Below, piece after piece: positions 6,954 to 14,272 of a stretch of 20,297 nt of DNA; the first letter of the stretch is position 1; every line of letters starts with the position of its first letter. The notes under the pieces were generated by a model, which ran no database searches, was not told the origin of the DNA, and saw only the letters and a program-made list of their open reading frames with translations. The DNA is from Myxococcales bacterium. GTDB taxonomy: Bacteria; Myxococcota_A; Polyangia; Polyangiales; Polyangiaceae. The position numbers and the translations under genes are program-made. The DNA is taken from positions 1 to 20,297 of the forward strand of contig JANYHY010000576.1 of the NCBI GenBank assembly GCA_025362165.1, in the 5' to 3' direction.

Positions 6954-8498
6954 GTGCGTGCCGTGACTGCTTCGCATGGCAAGAACGCTCCCTCGCGAAC
7001 GGCGGCGTGGCGAGCGCGTGTCGCCGATCGCTTGGCGCGCTCGAGCCGCGTGTTCTTGCTGGGTTTGATGGTCGCGTGTGGGATCGAGGTCGTCGTGGAT
7101 CTCAACCAGACGCTCTTCGAGATCAACGTGCTGCGCAGCGCCGTTCGGCAAAAAGGCGACGCCTACGTGGGCATCCTCGCGAAGGCGAGCGAGGAAGAGC
7201 TCTCCGCGGCGGACGTCGCCGGGCTCGAGCACTTGAGCTCTGGAATCTTCGACGACGAGGACGCTGAGTTCGTGCGCTTCACGGACGCGAGCGGCAAGGT
7301 CGTTTGGGAGAAGGCGGAGGTGTCCCCCGAGCACCCGCGCGCGGCGGACTTCTCGACTCACTATGCGCATTTGATGGAACGCGACGAGCACGCGATCCTC
7401 ACAGACCCCGACGGCTTCAAGCAGCGCATCCTCAGCAGTCGTTACAAAGATTTCCCCCAAGTGTATGCGGACACGACTGCGAAGGTCGCGGCGCTGATCT
7501 CTCCGCCGAAGCCCGCGCCGACGTCTCACGGATTGATCGTCTATCAAGATCGCCTCCGCACCGAGACGCACGAGCGAGACGAGGTCACGACCTACGCGCT
7601 CGGGACGGTCGTGGCCGACGGCAAGACGATCGGTACGACGCTCGTCGCGTTCGACATGGATCGCACGAACGCCGGAGTACACATGAAGTACCTGAAATTT
7701 GCCGGGATGGTGACGTTCTTCGTCGCGCTCATCCTGGTGCAGAGCACGTTGTCTCGACGCGACAAGCTCCGCCTCTTGGACCTTGAAGCGAGGTACACCA
7801 CCGCCAAGAGAGCGCTCGTCAAAGCCCTCCCCGACAAGGACTTGAAGCTCGGCGGCCTCGTCGTGAGCGGCGCGCTCGAGCAAGCCAAGGGGCCTGTCGA
7901 TGGAATGATTTGGGGTGCGGTTGAGGATGATGATTCGGTGATGGTCCTCGCGGTCGATCCGGACGGCGATGGCATCGACGCGGCGGCGGTGGGCCTGCAA
8001 GTCGCCAAGACGTTCAAGGCGAGGCCAGCGAAGGCGCGCTCACTCGACGACGAGATTCTCGCGCTCGGGTTGGCGGCGACCGACATCCCGCTCACGCGCC
8101 CCATCGGAGTGTTCCTGCTGCGCGCGAAGACCAACGGAGACTGGGAGGCGCTCTTCGGCTCGTTCGCGACGCTTCGAAAGTTGCGTGGCGCGCGCGTGCA
8201 AACGCCGACGGCCGAGCCCGTGGAGAGCGACGCGCCCGAGGGCGTGGTCGGACCGCTGTTCCGCGCGGCGGGCACGCTCGACTTCGGTGAGTCTCTCGTG
8301 ATCTTGTGCGCGGGCATGGGCAAGAAGGAGCACAAGCTCGAAGCGGACGCGCTCGCGACTTACGTGGCGCGTACGCACGAAGCGGGCAAGCTCGTGGCGG
8401 TGGAAGACGCAGCGATCTGGATGCGCGGACGGAACTCAGCGCTCGTGGAGAACGACCTCATCGTCTTGTCCGTGAGCCGCAGCAAGATGGAGACTTGA
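6954..8498 (+). CDS. Two-helix membrane sensor-like protein with degenerate SpoIIE/PP2C-like domain
   Basis: This 514-residue protein has a first membrane helix at about 33-51, a roughly 195-residue extracytoplasmic sensing region, a second helix at about 249-266, and a cytoplasmic tail (267-514). The tail resembles a SpoIIE phosphatase in layout. It has a short linker with LPDKDL, then KGPVDGM around D316 (in place of GGDF/Y), AVDPDGDGIDAAA at 333-345 (in place of DxSGHG), CAGMG at 452-456 where an active enzyme has TDG, and ENDLIVLSV at the end. The loss of the third acidic site suggests a pseudophosphatase or binding module. The start GTG 6954 has AGGGA five bases upstream, and GTG 6963 is an alternative. 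It heads a same-strand run with two small membrane proteins. The fold assignment is tentative. Confidence 0.6.
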   Translation: MRAVTASHGKNAPSRTAAWRARVADRLARSSRVFLLGLMVACGIEVVVDLNQTLFEINVLRSAVRQKGDAYVGILAKASEEELSAADVAGLEHLSSGIFDDEDAEFVRFTDASGKVVWEKAEVSPEHPRAADFSTHYAHLMERDEHAILTDPDGFKQRILSSRYKDFPQVYADTTAKVAALISPPKPAPTSHGLIVYQDRLRTETHERDEVTTYALGTVVADGKTIGTTLVAFDMDRTNAGVHMKYLKFAGMVTFFVALILVQSTLSRRDKLRLLDLEARYTTAKRALVKALPDKDLKLGGLVVSGALEQAKGPVDGMIWGAVEDDDSVMVLAVDPDGDGIDAAAVGLQVAKTFKARPAKARSLDDEILALGLAATDIPLTRPIGVFLLRAKTNGDWEALFGSFATLRKLRGARVQTPTAEPVESDAPEGVVGPLFRAAGTLDFGESLVILCAGMGKKEHKLEADALATYVARTHEAGKLVAVEDAAIWMRGRNSALVENDLIVLSVSRSKMET

Positions 8499-8723
8499 GT
8501 GAGCTGGGTGCTCTTGCTCGCAGCGATCGCCCATTTCGGAGCCCATTTCGCGATCGTCGGGGGCCTCGCGATGCGCGAGCCGAGGTGGCACGCGGCGGTC
8601 GCGCTGCTGGTGCCGCCGCTCGGTGTGTGGTGGGGAAGGCGCGCGCAGATGCACGCGCGATGGATCGTTTGGCTCGCGTCGCTCTCGGTCTACGTCATCG
8701 CGCTAGCGATCGCGAAGCTCTAG
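8499..8723 (+). CDS. Small three-helix membrane protein
   Basis: This 74-residue hydrophobic protein has three predicted membrane segments (about 1-23, 30-46 and 53-73), joined by short Arg/His-containing loops such as AMREPRWHA and WGRRAQMHARW. Its GTG start directly follows the TGA of the upstream sensor-like gene with no gap, which implies translational coupling and a related location in the inner membrane. No family is recognised. A Trp-rich second segment (GVWWG) is the only distinctive feature. The next gene begins 10 bases downstream. Confidence 0.65.
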   Translation: MSWVLLLAAIAHFGAHFAIVGGLAMREPRWHAAVALLVPPLGVWWGRRAQMHARWIVWLASLSVYVIALAIAKL

Positions 8724-8733
8724 GATGTAAGCG

Positions 8734-9222
8734 ATGCATCCCTACAGCGCGCCGAGGAACACAGCGCCTCAGCCTCAGCCGGACGGCGACGACGATCTGC
8801 GCGACGTGAACCCGACCTTCCCGAAGGTCGCTGCGGCGTTCACGTTCCTCGCGGGAGTGCTCTCCACACTCAATGCGATCCAAACTCTGATGAGCGTACA
8901 TATCCGCGCGTCGTTCTGGTCGCTGGTGCCCTATGTGCTGATCGTGATCGGCGCGACGCTCGTGTACTTCGCCAAGAACACCTTCACGGCTCGGCGTTGG
9001 GGCGCGCTCGGGGCTGTCGTCACCGCAGCGATCCTCACGGTCACCTCGAGTGCGTGGCTCTACTTCGCGGTCACCAACGGGTTCATCGCGCTCTACGCGA
9101 TCTGGACGCCCATGGCCGCGCTGCTCGCGATCGGTCTATCCGCCGCGAGCCTCCCCGCGTGCGATCGCGCTACCAACGCCCGCGACCGACTCGCAGCGCA
9201 GGGCTTGAACATAGGGCTCTAG
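8734..9222 (+). CDS. Four-helix membrane protein of unknown function
   Basis: This 162-residue protein has a hydrophilic, proline- and aspartate-rich N-terminus (1-28), then four hydrophobic segments at about 29-52, 62-81, 90-111 and 114-136. A short polar C-terminal tail (ACDRATNARDRLAAQG) follows. An AGGA motif lies about ten bases before the ATG at 8734. It is the third gene of the run that starts at 6954, with only 10 bases after the preceding small membrane gene, so it is likely co-transcribed. I recognise no family. Convergent with it, 27 bases beyond its stop, ends the 52-residue basic gene on the other strand. Confidence 0.75.
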   Translation: MHPYSAPRNTAPQPQPDGDDDLRDVNPTFPKVAAAFTFLAGVLSTLNAIQTLMSVHIRASFWSLVPYVLIVIGATLVYFAKNTFTARRWGALGAVVTAAILTVTSSAWLYFAVTNGFIALYAIWTPMAALLAIGLSAASLPACDRATNARDRLAAQGLNIGL

Positions 9223-9249
9223 CGATTTCGCCAGAACTTGATGACGTCG

Positions 9250-9408
9250 CTACGCCTTCTTGGCGTCTGCGGCTTTCGTGTCGTAGCCCTCGATGTGAAT
9301 CGGGAACTTCGGCGTGCCGAGCGCGCGGCGTTCGCGCTTGTTGCGCTTGCCGCTGGTGGACTGCTTGCGCTTGCGGATGCGTTCGAACTGCTGCGACGAC
9401 GAGACCAT
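9250..9408 (-). CDS. 52-residue very basic conserved-looking small protein
   Basis: This short gene encodes a protein starting MVSSSQQFERIRKRKQ, continuing with a Lys/Arg block (KRNKRERRAL) and ending with the more ordered segment PKFPIHIEGYDTKAADAKKA. Coding is supported by an AGAGGA ribosome site six bases before the ATG at 9408 and by a near-consensus promoter at 9451-9479. C/G also dominates the third codon positions in this frame. About a third of the residues are Lys or Arg, a composition typical of RNA- or ribosome-associated small proteins, but I cannot name a family. The adjacent genes are transcribed separately, so it appears to be a stand-alone unit. Confidence that it is a gene is good. 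Function is unknown. Confidence 0.75.
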   Translation of the reverse strand: MVSSSQQFERIRKRKQSTSGKRNKRERRALGTPKFPIHIEGYDTKAADAKKA

Positions 9409-9450
9409 GGTGAATCCTCTTGGAGGCCCTCGAGGGGCTTCGGGCCGCGC

Positions 9451-9479
9451 AATATGCAGAAAACCAGGCCCTCTGTCAA
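9451..9479 (-). promoter_or_regulatory. Sigma-70 promoter of the 52-residue gene
   Basis: On the minus strand a perfect TTGACA (9474-9479) is followed after exactly 17 bases by CATATT (9451-9456, four of six matches). The transcript would have a leader of about 37 bases that includes the 10-bp palindrome CCCTCGAGGG and the AGAGGA ribosome site. This is the best sigma-70 promoter in the window. Confidence 0.7.
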
Positions 9480-9498
9480 AGCGACTTTGTGTGCCGGC

Positions 9499-10872
9499 TC
9501 AGGCGACGGCTTCGAAAGCGGGGAGATCTGTGAGGCGAACGCGGCGCTCGTCGATCATGGCCTGCACCGCGAAGTCCACCGCGCGCTCGAGGCGGCCGAG
9601 GCTGGTCTTGAGCATGTGTGATGTCGCTGCTGCGCGAGGTCGAACCGGCAACAGGCCGCTCCACACGTCGAGTGTGCTGATGCCCATCACGCGCGCATAC
9701 TCCGCCATGAAGACGCTCATGCGTGAGTCATCGCCGCTCAATATCCCCATCGACGTGGCGCGCGCGCGTGCGCTGCCTCGCCAATAGCGGAACACCCCGC
9801 GCTGAAGCGCGCGAGCGCCTTGGTCTTGCGCGCGGAACACCTCGTAGAGCGCTTCGGTGAAGGAGTCGCGCGCGCGCACGAAGCGGTAGCGCAGGCGCTG
9901 ATACCTTACGAGCGCCGCGTCGGAGAGGCCTAGGAGGTTGGTGCACTCGACGAGCGTCTGGGCGTCGTTCATGGCCGCGGTCATGCCCGTCGCGGTAAGC
10001 GGGTGAGCGCAGCCTCCCGCGTCGCCCACGAGCACGGCGCCGGGCACTGCGCAGGTCGTCGTCGTCACTGCATGTGTGGCGCAGCCGCCGAACTCGCCCT
10101 TCGCGAGCGACTCGAGCAGCGCCTCGCGCACGGAACGCGCGAGCTGCGGCGCTTGATGCACGCGCACGTACTCGGCGATTGCGTCTGCGCCTTTGGCTGC
10201 ATTGAGCGGCAAGTCGATGCACAAGCGCGCGGCGTCGCGGGCGAACGGATACGCCAGGACTGGACCCACGCCCCCGAGGAACACGTGGCCGTATGCAGGC
10301 CGGGGCAGCGCGCTCCTTGGAACCGAAGCGGTCACCGTGTGCGAGAGCAGCTCGACGAAGGCCTCGATACCCAGCATCTTGCGCACGCGCGACTGACGCC
10401 CGTCTGCGGCGACGGTGAGCTCTGCGCGAAATCCTCTGCCGCACTCGGTGCGAACTCCGATGACGCGATCACCCGAGCGGAGGATCTCGTTGGCCCGTTG
10501 CCCAAGGAGGATCGTGACGCCGCGTGTGCGCGCGACCTCGCGCATCACGTCGAGCATCGCGTGATGATCCACGCCGACACCGGCGCCGCGACCGCGCTGA
10601 TATGGGAGGATCACGTCATCGTCTTCACCGTCCGCCCACGCGCTGAAGCCGGCGATCTCGACGCTGCCCGCTTGCTCGAGCGGCGTCAGCATGCCGAGGC
10701 GATCCAGATCGCGCGCGCCGCGCGGGTGGATGAGCTCACCGCGGAACTGCGGGTTGTTGCCGCGCGGATGCGCTTCGAGCACGACGACGCTGGCGCCGCG
10801 TGTCGCGAGTGCGACAGCGGTCGTCAACCCCGCGAACCCTCCCCCGCAGACGACGACGTCGGTTCTCTCCAC
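9499..10872 (-). CDS. Squalene-epoxidase-like FAD-dependent monooxygenase
   Basis: This 457-residue flavoprotein has the group A monooxygenase layout: GGGFAG nucleotide-binding loop (10-15) with Glu33 at the end of the second strand, GELIHPRGARDLDRLGM (45-61), an ADGR motif at 157-160, and VGDAGGCAHPLTATGMTAAM (282-301). The GEL-x-x-P and GDA-x(4)-HPLT-x-x-GMT wording is characteristic of squalene monooxygenases, which insert an oxygen into squalene using FAD and O2. The helical C-terminal region (about 350-457) is also typical in length. It starts with GTG at 10872 and is divergent from a squalene/phytoene synthase 97 bases away, which supports a squalene-related substrate. Related alternatives are geranylgeranyl reductase-like or other isoprenoid oxygenases. 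No oxidosqualene cyclase lies in the window. Confidence 0.75.
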   Translation of the reverse strand: MERTDVVVCGGGFAGLTTAVALATRGASVVVLEAHPRGNNPQFRGELIHPRGARDLDRLGMLTPLEQAGSVEIAGFSAWADGEDDDVILPYQRGRGAGVGVDHHAMLDVMREVARTRGVTILLGQRANEILRSGDRVIGVRTECGRGFRAELTVAADGRQSRVRKMLGIEAFVELLSHTVTASVPRSALPRPAYGHVFLGGVGPVLAYPFARDAARLCIDLPLNAAKGADAIAEYVRVHQAPQLARSVREALLESLAKGEFGGCATHAVTTTTCAVPGAVLVGDAGGCAHPLTATGMTAAMNDAQTLVECTNLLGLSDAALVRYQRLRYRFVRARDSFTEALYEVFRAQDQGARALQRGVFRYWRGSARARATSMGILSGDDSRMSVFMAEYARVMGISTLDVWSGLLPVRPRAAATSHMLKTSLGRLERAVDFAVQAMIDERRVRLTDLPAFEAVA

Positions 10873-10969
10873 CTAGGGAGTGCTACCCGAGTTTGCGTTC
10901 ACGGGTAAAGTCCGACGTGAGTTGTTCCAACGCGAACTGTGCTACGCAACCGCCGCGAACGACGACACC

Positions 10970-11878
10970 ATGCTCGACACGAACGACCTCCTCCAGAAGA
11001 CGAGCCGCACGTTCGCGCTCGCGATCCCGCTGCTTCCAGAGCCTACGCGGCTCGAAGTGGGTCTCGCGTATCTCTTGTTTCGTATCGCCGACACCTTCGA
11101 AGACGCGACCGATTGGCCGCGAGCCGACCGAGTGGTCGCGCTGGAGGCATTCTCGCGAGCTCTGCCGTCGCTCGACACGGCGCGCGCGAAGGAGCTCGTC
11201 GTGGGTTGGCTCGCGACACCACCATGCGCAAATGCTGGTTACCTCGAGCTCGTGGCGAAGACGCCCGACGTGCTCGCTGAAGTGAGCGCGCTCGATGCGC
11301 CTGCGCGCCTCATCTTGATTCGTCACGCGCAACGCACAGCAGACGGGATGGCGCGCGTGGTGCTCTCTTCGGACGAGCGAGGTCGCCTGGAGCTGTCCTC
11401 GCTCCGAGAGCTGCAAGAGTATTGTTATGTCGTCGCCGGGATCGTCGGCGAGCTGCTCACGGAGCTGTTCCTCAACGACGCTCCGCAGCTGGAGACCGTG
11501 CGCGCAGAGCTCGAGGAGAACACGCGCGCATTCGGCGAGGGTCTTCAGCTCGTCAACATCCTGAAGGACTCGCGCGACGACGCGGGCGACGGCCGCACGT
11601 ACCTGCCCGATTCAGTCCCGCGCGCAGAGGTGCTGGAGCTCGCGCGACGAGATCTCGGCGCAGCGGCGCGCTACATCACCGCGCTCGAGAGAGGCAAAGC
11701 GCCACGCGGCTTCGTCGCGTTCACCTCCATCAGCGTGATGCTCGCGCGCGCCGCGCTCGATCGCATCGAGCTCGCAGGCGCTGGCTCCAAGGTCTCTCGC
11801 GATGACGTGTTCGCGATGTTCAACGAGCTACAGGCCACGCTCGACAAAGGCGAGAGCGTCCGGCCGTTGGTCTCGTGA
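10970..11878 (+). CDS. Squalene/phytoene synthase family protein (probably squalene synthase)
   Basis: This 302-residue all-helical prenyl synthase has KTSRTFALAIPLLP (10-23), the first aspartate-rich motif DTFED (41-45), the YCYVVAGIVGELLTELF segment (151-167) and the second aspartate-rich motif within GLQLVNILKDSRDD (191-204). These make up the head-to-head condensation site that joins two prenyl diphosphates with Mg2+. The YCYxVAGxVG and QxxNIxxD wording favours farnesyl (squalene) over geranylgeranyl (phytoene) substrates, although the final call needs phylogeny. The start ATG 10970 places the SRTF motif at the usual distance. The same frame extends to 10880 without a good start signal. 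The neighbouring divergent flavoprotein looks like squalene epoxidase, suggesting a route to 2,3-oxidosqualene. Confidence 0.85.
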   Translation: MLDTNDLLQKTSRTFALAIPLLPEPTRLEVGLAYLLFRIADTFEDATDWPRADRVVALEAFSRALPSLDTARAKELVVGWLATPPCANAGYLELVAKTPDVLAEVSALDAPARLILIRHAQRTADGMARVVLSSDERGRLELSSLRELQEYCYVVAGIVGELLTELFLNDAPQLETVRAELEENTRAFGEGLQLVNILKDSRDDAGDGRTYLPDSVPRAEVLELARRDLGAAARYITALERGKAPRGFVAFTSISVMLARAALDRIELAGAGSKVSRDDVFAMFNELQATLDKGESVRPLVS

Positions 11879-11886
11879 TCAGCCAG

Positions 11887-12201
11887 TTACTGTTGACGAA
11901 CCGTTAGCTCGATGTCGTCTTGATAGACGTCGGCGTAACCAAGCTCGAACAACCGGCCGCCGCACGTGCCGCTCTTGTGAAGCGTGTCCAATTGGACGAC
12001 GTCTTTTCCGCATGTGACTTGCACCTGCTCGATCTCCGGCGTCGGCCCGCCCGACACCATCAATTTCGGGAGCATCACCACGGTGAACGTCACGCCACCG
12101 ACGGTCTTGGTCTCGCCGCCCTTCATGTGGAACGGAGCGCCGAGCGCCCCATCGCGACGGCAAGCGAGCAGGAACAAGAAGAACGCCGCAATTCGCTTCA
12201 T
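11887..12201 (-). CDS. Small putative lipoprotein
   Basis: This 104-residue protein starts at ATG 12201 with a short signal MKRIAAFFLFLLAC, where LLAC is a clear lipobox (Cys14). The mature part (90 residues) is beta-rich in appearance, with HMKGGETKTVGGVTFTVVML and two further cysteines (VTCGKD and SGTCGG) that could pair in the periplasm. No family is recognised. It ends 8 bases from the stop of the convergent synthase gene and lies 23 bases downstream of a small coiled-coil membrane gene on the same strand, so it is probably the last gene of a three-gene unit. Confidence 0.65.
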   Translation of the reverse strand: MKRIAAFFLFLLACRRDGALGAPFHMKGGETKTVGGVTFTVVMLPKLMVSGGPTPEIEQVQVTCGKDVVQLDTLHKSGTCGGRLFELGYADVYQDDIELTVRQQ

Positions 12202-12224
12202 GCGCCCATCGTACGGCAAGACGC

Positions 12225-12446
12225 TCAACGCATGAACCAAACCGCTAGCGACGAGGCGAAGCTCAGCGCGAGCACCCCCGCGATCGGTATCGCCATGCCG
12301 CCAAAGAAACGCCAATGGCTCCATGGACGGAAGCTCCGGACTTCTGCGTGAACGCGGGCGAGCTCCGAAACAAGAGTCGCCCGCTCCTGCCGGAGTTGCT
12401 CGACGCGCGCGACGAGATCTTCTTGGCGAAAGGGAGATTGCGACAT
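12225..12446 (-). CDS. Coiled-coil plus single-membrane-helix small protein (copy 2)
   Basis: This 73-residue protein has an N-terminal heptad-like helix at about 8-38 (QEDLVARVEQLRQERATLV and onward), a tryptophan/basic border (SFRPWSHWRFF) and one membrane helix at about 48-71 ending in FMR. Its ATG at 12446 shares a base with the TGA of the previous gene (TGATG), so translation is coupled. It has the same length and layout as that gene, suggesting an ancient duplication or partners forming a mixed coiled coil. No function is known. Confidence 0.65.
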   Translation of the reverse strand: MSQSPFRQEDLVARVEQLRQERATLVSELARVHAEVRSFRPWSHWRFFGGMAIPIAGVLALSFASSLAVWFMR

Positions 12447-12667
12447 CAGTCCATGCTCAACACTGCGCTCATCATGAAGATGAACGCGACGACTACGAAC
12501 CCGACGGTGAGCAAGAGTCCAACGACGATCCCCCAAACGAGGCCGCGCGGAGCGATTGGACCACTGCGCGCGAACTCGAGCTCCAGGTTTGCGCGACCGA
12601 GCGACTCCTGCAAAAACGCTATCTCGCGCGAGAGGCGCTCTGCTTCACGCCGAAGGTCAGGGTTCAT
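12446..12667 (-). CDS. Coiled-coil plus single-membrane-helix small protein (copy 1)
   Basis: This 73-residue protein has an amphipathic, charged helix at residues 3-42 (DLRREAERLSREIAFLQESL and onward), a short linker with Gly and Pro, then a long hydrophobic segment at about 49-70 (GIVVGLLLTVGFVVVAFIF). The start ATG 12667 was chosen over a TTG at 12691 that would add eight residues. No Shine-Dalgarno is evident. It appears to be the first gene of a compact minus-strand unit with the next small membrane protein and a lipoprotein. The layout is like small scaffold or chain-regulator proteins, but no family can be named. Confidence 0.6.
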   Translation of the reverse strand: MNPDLRREAERLSREIAFLQESLGRANLELEFARSGPIAPRGLVWGIVVGLLLTVGFVVVAFIFMMSAVLSMD

Positions 12668-12761
12668 CAGCGGCCACCGCGCATTTCCCAAGCCTAGCGC
12701 CTATTGCACCTAGTGGTCGCGTGGCGAACCAAATGGGGATTCTCGAGCTACCCTTCCGCTA

Positions 12762-13313
12762 TCAGAACGGCAGGACCACGAAGGCTGCTCCGCGCACGAC
12801 GGGCGCCGCCACCACGGAAGGAACGAAGAGCCCAGCGCCTTCAACACCCAAGGCGAACTTGCGGACGCGCACGGCGAGACGCAGCACCAATCCGACATTG
12901 CCGACGACATAGTGATCCGAGATCTGCGTCGGAGTGACGTACGTGCGGCCCAAGATCCACGCGCCGCCGGCCTCTACGCCTGGTTCGATGAACAGCGGGC
13001 CTGCGTTGAAGCGCCAGGTCAGGTCCAACGCGAGCGCGTAGGCGTGGTCGCTCGCATGGTAAACGATGTTGGGTCCGTCACCCGCCGCGCTCGAACCAAC
13101 ATAAGAGAACACGGAGGCCTTTACCCACAAGTGACCTAAGGGACGCGCGCCTAAGCCAAGCGCAACGAATTCACCATAAGGAGACAGCCCAGTCGTGAAT
13201 GCACCGGCATAGCCCACCTTGGGCTCGAGCTCGAATCGTGAAGGGGCACTCCATGCGCGCTCTGACACCATGAGCGTCGCGAGCGCCACACTCCATAGTG
13301 TCGACCGAATCAT
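12762..13313 (-). CDS. Putative outer-membrane beta-barrel protein
   Basis: This 183-residue protein has a signal peptide (1-22, ending RAWS) and a mature part of alternating hydrophobic/polar strands. Examples are FELEPKVGYAGAF, GEFVALGLGARPLG, LWVKASVFSYVG, ALALDLTWRFNAG and FIEPGVEAGGAWI. The chain ends in Phe (VLPF), the C-terminal signature of beta-barrel outer-membrane proteins. The length suits an eight-stranded barrel. The ATG at 13313 overlaps the TGA of the upstream phosphoesterase gene (ATGA), and another ATG at 13322 is possible. Translational coupling suggests both products act at the cell surface. Function is unknown. Confidence 0.65.
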   Translation of the reverse strand: MIRSTLWSVALATLMVSERAWSAPSRFELEPKVGYAGAFTTGLSPYGEFVALGLGARPLGHLWVKASVFSYVGSSAAGDGPNIVYHASDHAYALALDLTWRFNAGPLFIEPGVEAGGAWILGRTYVTPTQISDHYVVGNVGLVLRLAVRVRKFALGVEGAGLFVPSVVAAPVVRGAAFVVLPF

Positions 13314-14272
13314 GGGGTGCATTCGGTGTCCCCTGAATCGAGCACAGCGCCGTCGTCGGACCTTAGGAACTTCCAAGTATAAGACGTCGCACGGAGTACC
13401 AATTGCAGCACGCCATGAGCGGAGTCGATCGAGACTTCCAGTCCAGCGGGTGAGCGCACCGATTTTGCGAGGTCGTGTCCACCTGCACCGACGACGAAGG
13501 AGCGAATCCCACTCGGTGATGGCCGACCGTCGGCGTCCAGCGGTGCGAAGCGGTCGTAGAGGTGCGCGTGCCCATGGATGAGGACGTCTGCACCTTTGGC
13601 CTGCGCGATGGCCCAAAGCGCGCGCGTGCGACCGCCGTCGTCTTCTGCACCTGTCGTCACGTGAGGGTGGTGCCACGCCACGAGCGTGCACTTGCCCTTA
13701 TGTTCGTCGAGATCTCGTGAGAGCCATTGCGCTTGCGGAGAGCCTTCATCACAACCGCCGAAGTCATCAGGTACATAGCTTGGGACGTCGAGATCTTGTC
13801 CACAATTACTATTGAGTACCACCGCATGCCACGGGCCTATGTCGAAACTATAATACCCTTTGAAGGCCGGGCCGGTCGCGCCGCAGAGATATGCCCAATA
13901 GGGTCCTGCGTGTGCAGTGTGATATTCGTGGTTGCCGACGACGGCTCGTGTCACCGGTCGCAACGCTCCCCATGTGGGTGCGTAACAGTCGAGGTATTCG
14001 TCGATGGTCGCGTTCGGGTAGACCAAATCACCGAGCGCCAACACCGTGTCTGGGTGGAGCGATTGGGTGAGAGCGGCCGTTTGTTCTTGCGCACCGCCCG
14101 CGCAGTCGACGAGATCACCTGCAGCCACGAGGACCGCAGAATCTCCAGTGATCGTCGGAGGGACGACACAGGCGGGGAGCTCCCGCGGCGCGGACGGACA
14201 TGCCGAGGTGAGACCCAACGCGAGAGCGCCAAACACAGCAAAGGACCGCGCGCGGCAATCGTGACCAGCCAT
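13310..14272 (-). CDS. Calcineurin-like (purple-acid-phosphatase-like) metallophosphoesterase lipoprotein
   Basis: This 320-residue exported phosphoesterase has a hydrophobic signal with a possible lipidation site (LTSAC, Cys25). The metallophosphoesterase motifs are in order: AGDLVDC (51-57), LGDLVYPN (80-87), VGNHEY (112-117), AWHHPH (199-204) and HGHAHLYDRF (233-242). The GD-x-x-Y, GNHE, HH and GHxH set resembles purple acid phosphatase-type enzymes with a two-metal site that hydrolyse phosphate esters. Several cysteines (54, 96, 130, 157, 174) fit an extracytoplasmic protein. Its stop overlaps the next gene, a beta-barrel-like protein. The ATG at 14272 lacks a good ribosome site, and a zinc-ribbon frame runs into it from upstream in another frame, so the true N-terminus is uncertain. 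The substrate is unknown. Confidence 0.85.
   Translation of the reverse strand: MAGHDCRARSFAVFGALALGLTSACPSAPRELPACVVPPTITGDSAVLVAAGDLVDCAGGAQEQTAALTQSLHPDTVLALGDLVYPNATIDEYLDCYAPTWGALRPVTRAVVGNHEYHTAHAGPYWAYLCGATGPAFKGYYSFDIGPWHAVVLNSNCGQDLDVPSYVPDDFGGCDEGSPQAQWLSRDLDEHKGKCTLVAWHHPHVTTGAEDDGGRTRALWAIAQAKGADVLIHGHAHLYDRFAPLDADGRPSPSGIRSFVVGAGGHDLAKSVRSPAGLEVSIDSAHGVLQLVLRATSYTWKFLRSDDGAVLDSGDTECTP

Noticed and set aside
6942..8000. 352-codon minus-strand frame under the sensor-like gene
   Set aside because: It is a shadow of the + gene. It has no signal or membrane segments and biased Arg/His/Val composition.
8500..9180. Several GCGATCGC-like words
   Set aside because: They occur in coding sequence throughout the window and fit the codon bias. 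No spacing pattern or array was seen.
10003..10908. 301-codon + frame under the squalene-epoxidase-like gene
   Set aside because: The minus-strand frame carries complete flavoprotein motifs. The + frame has none.
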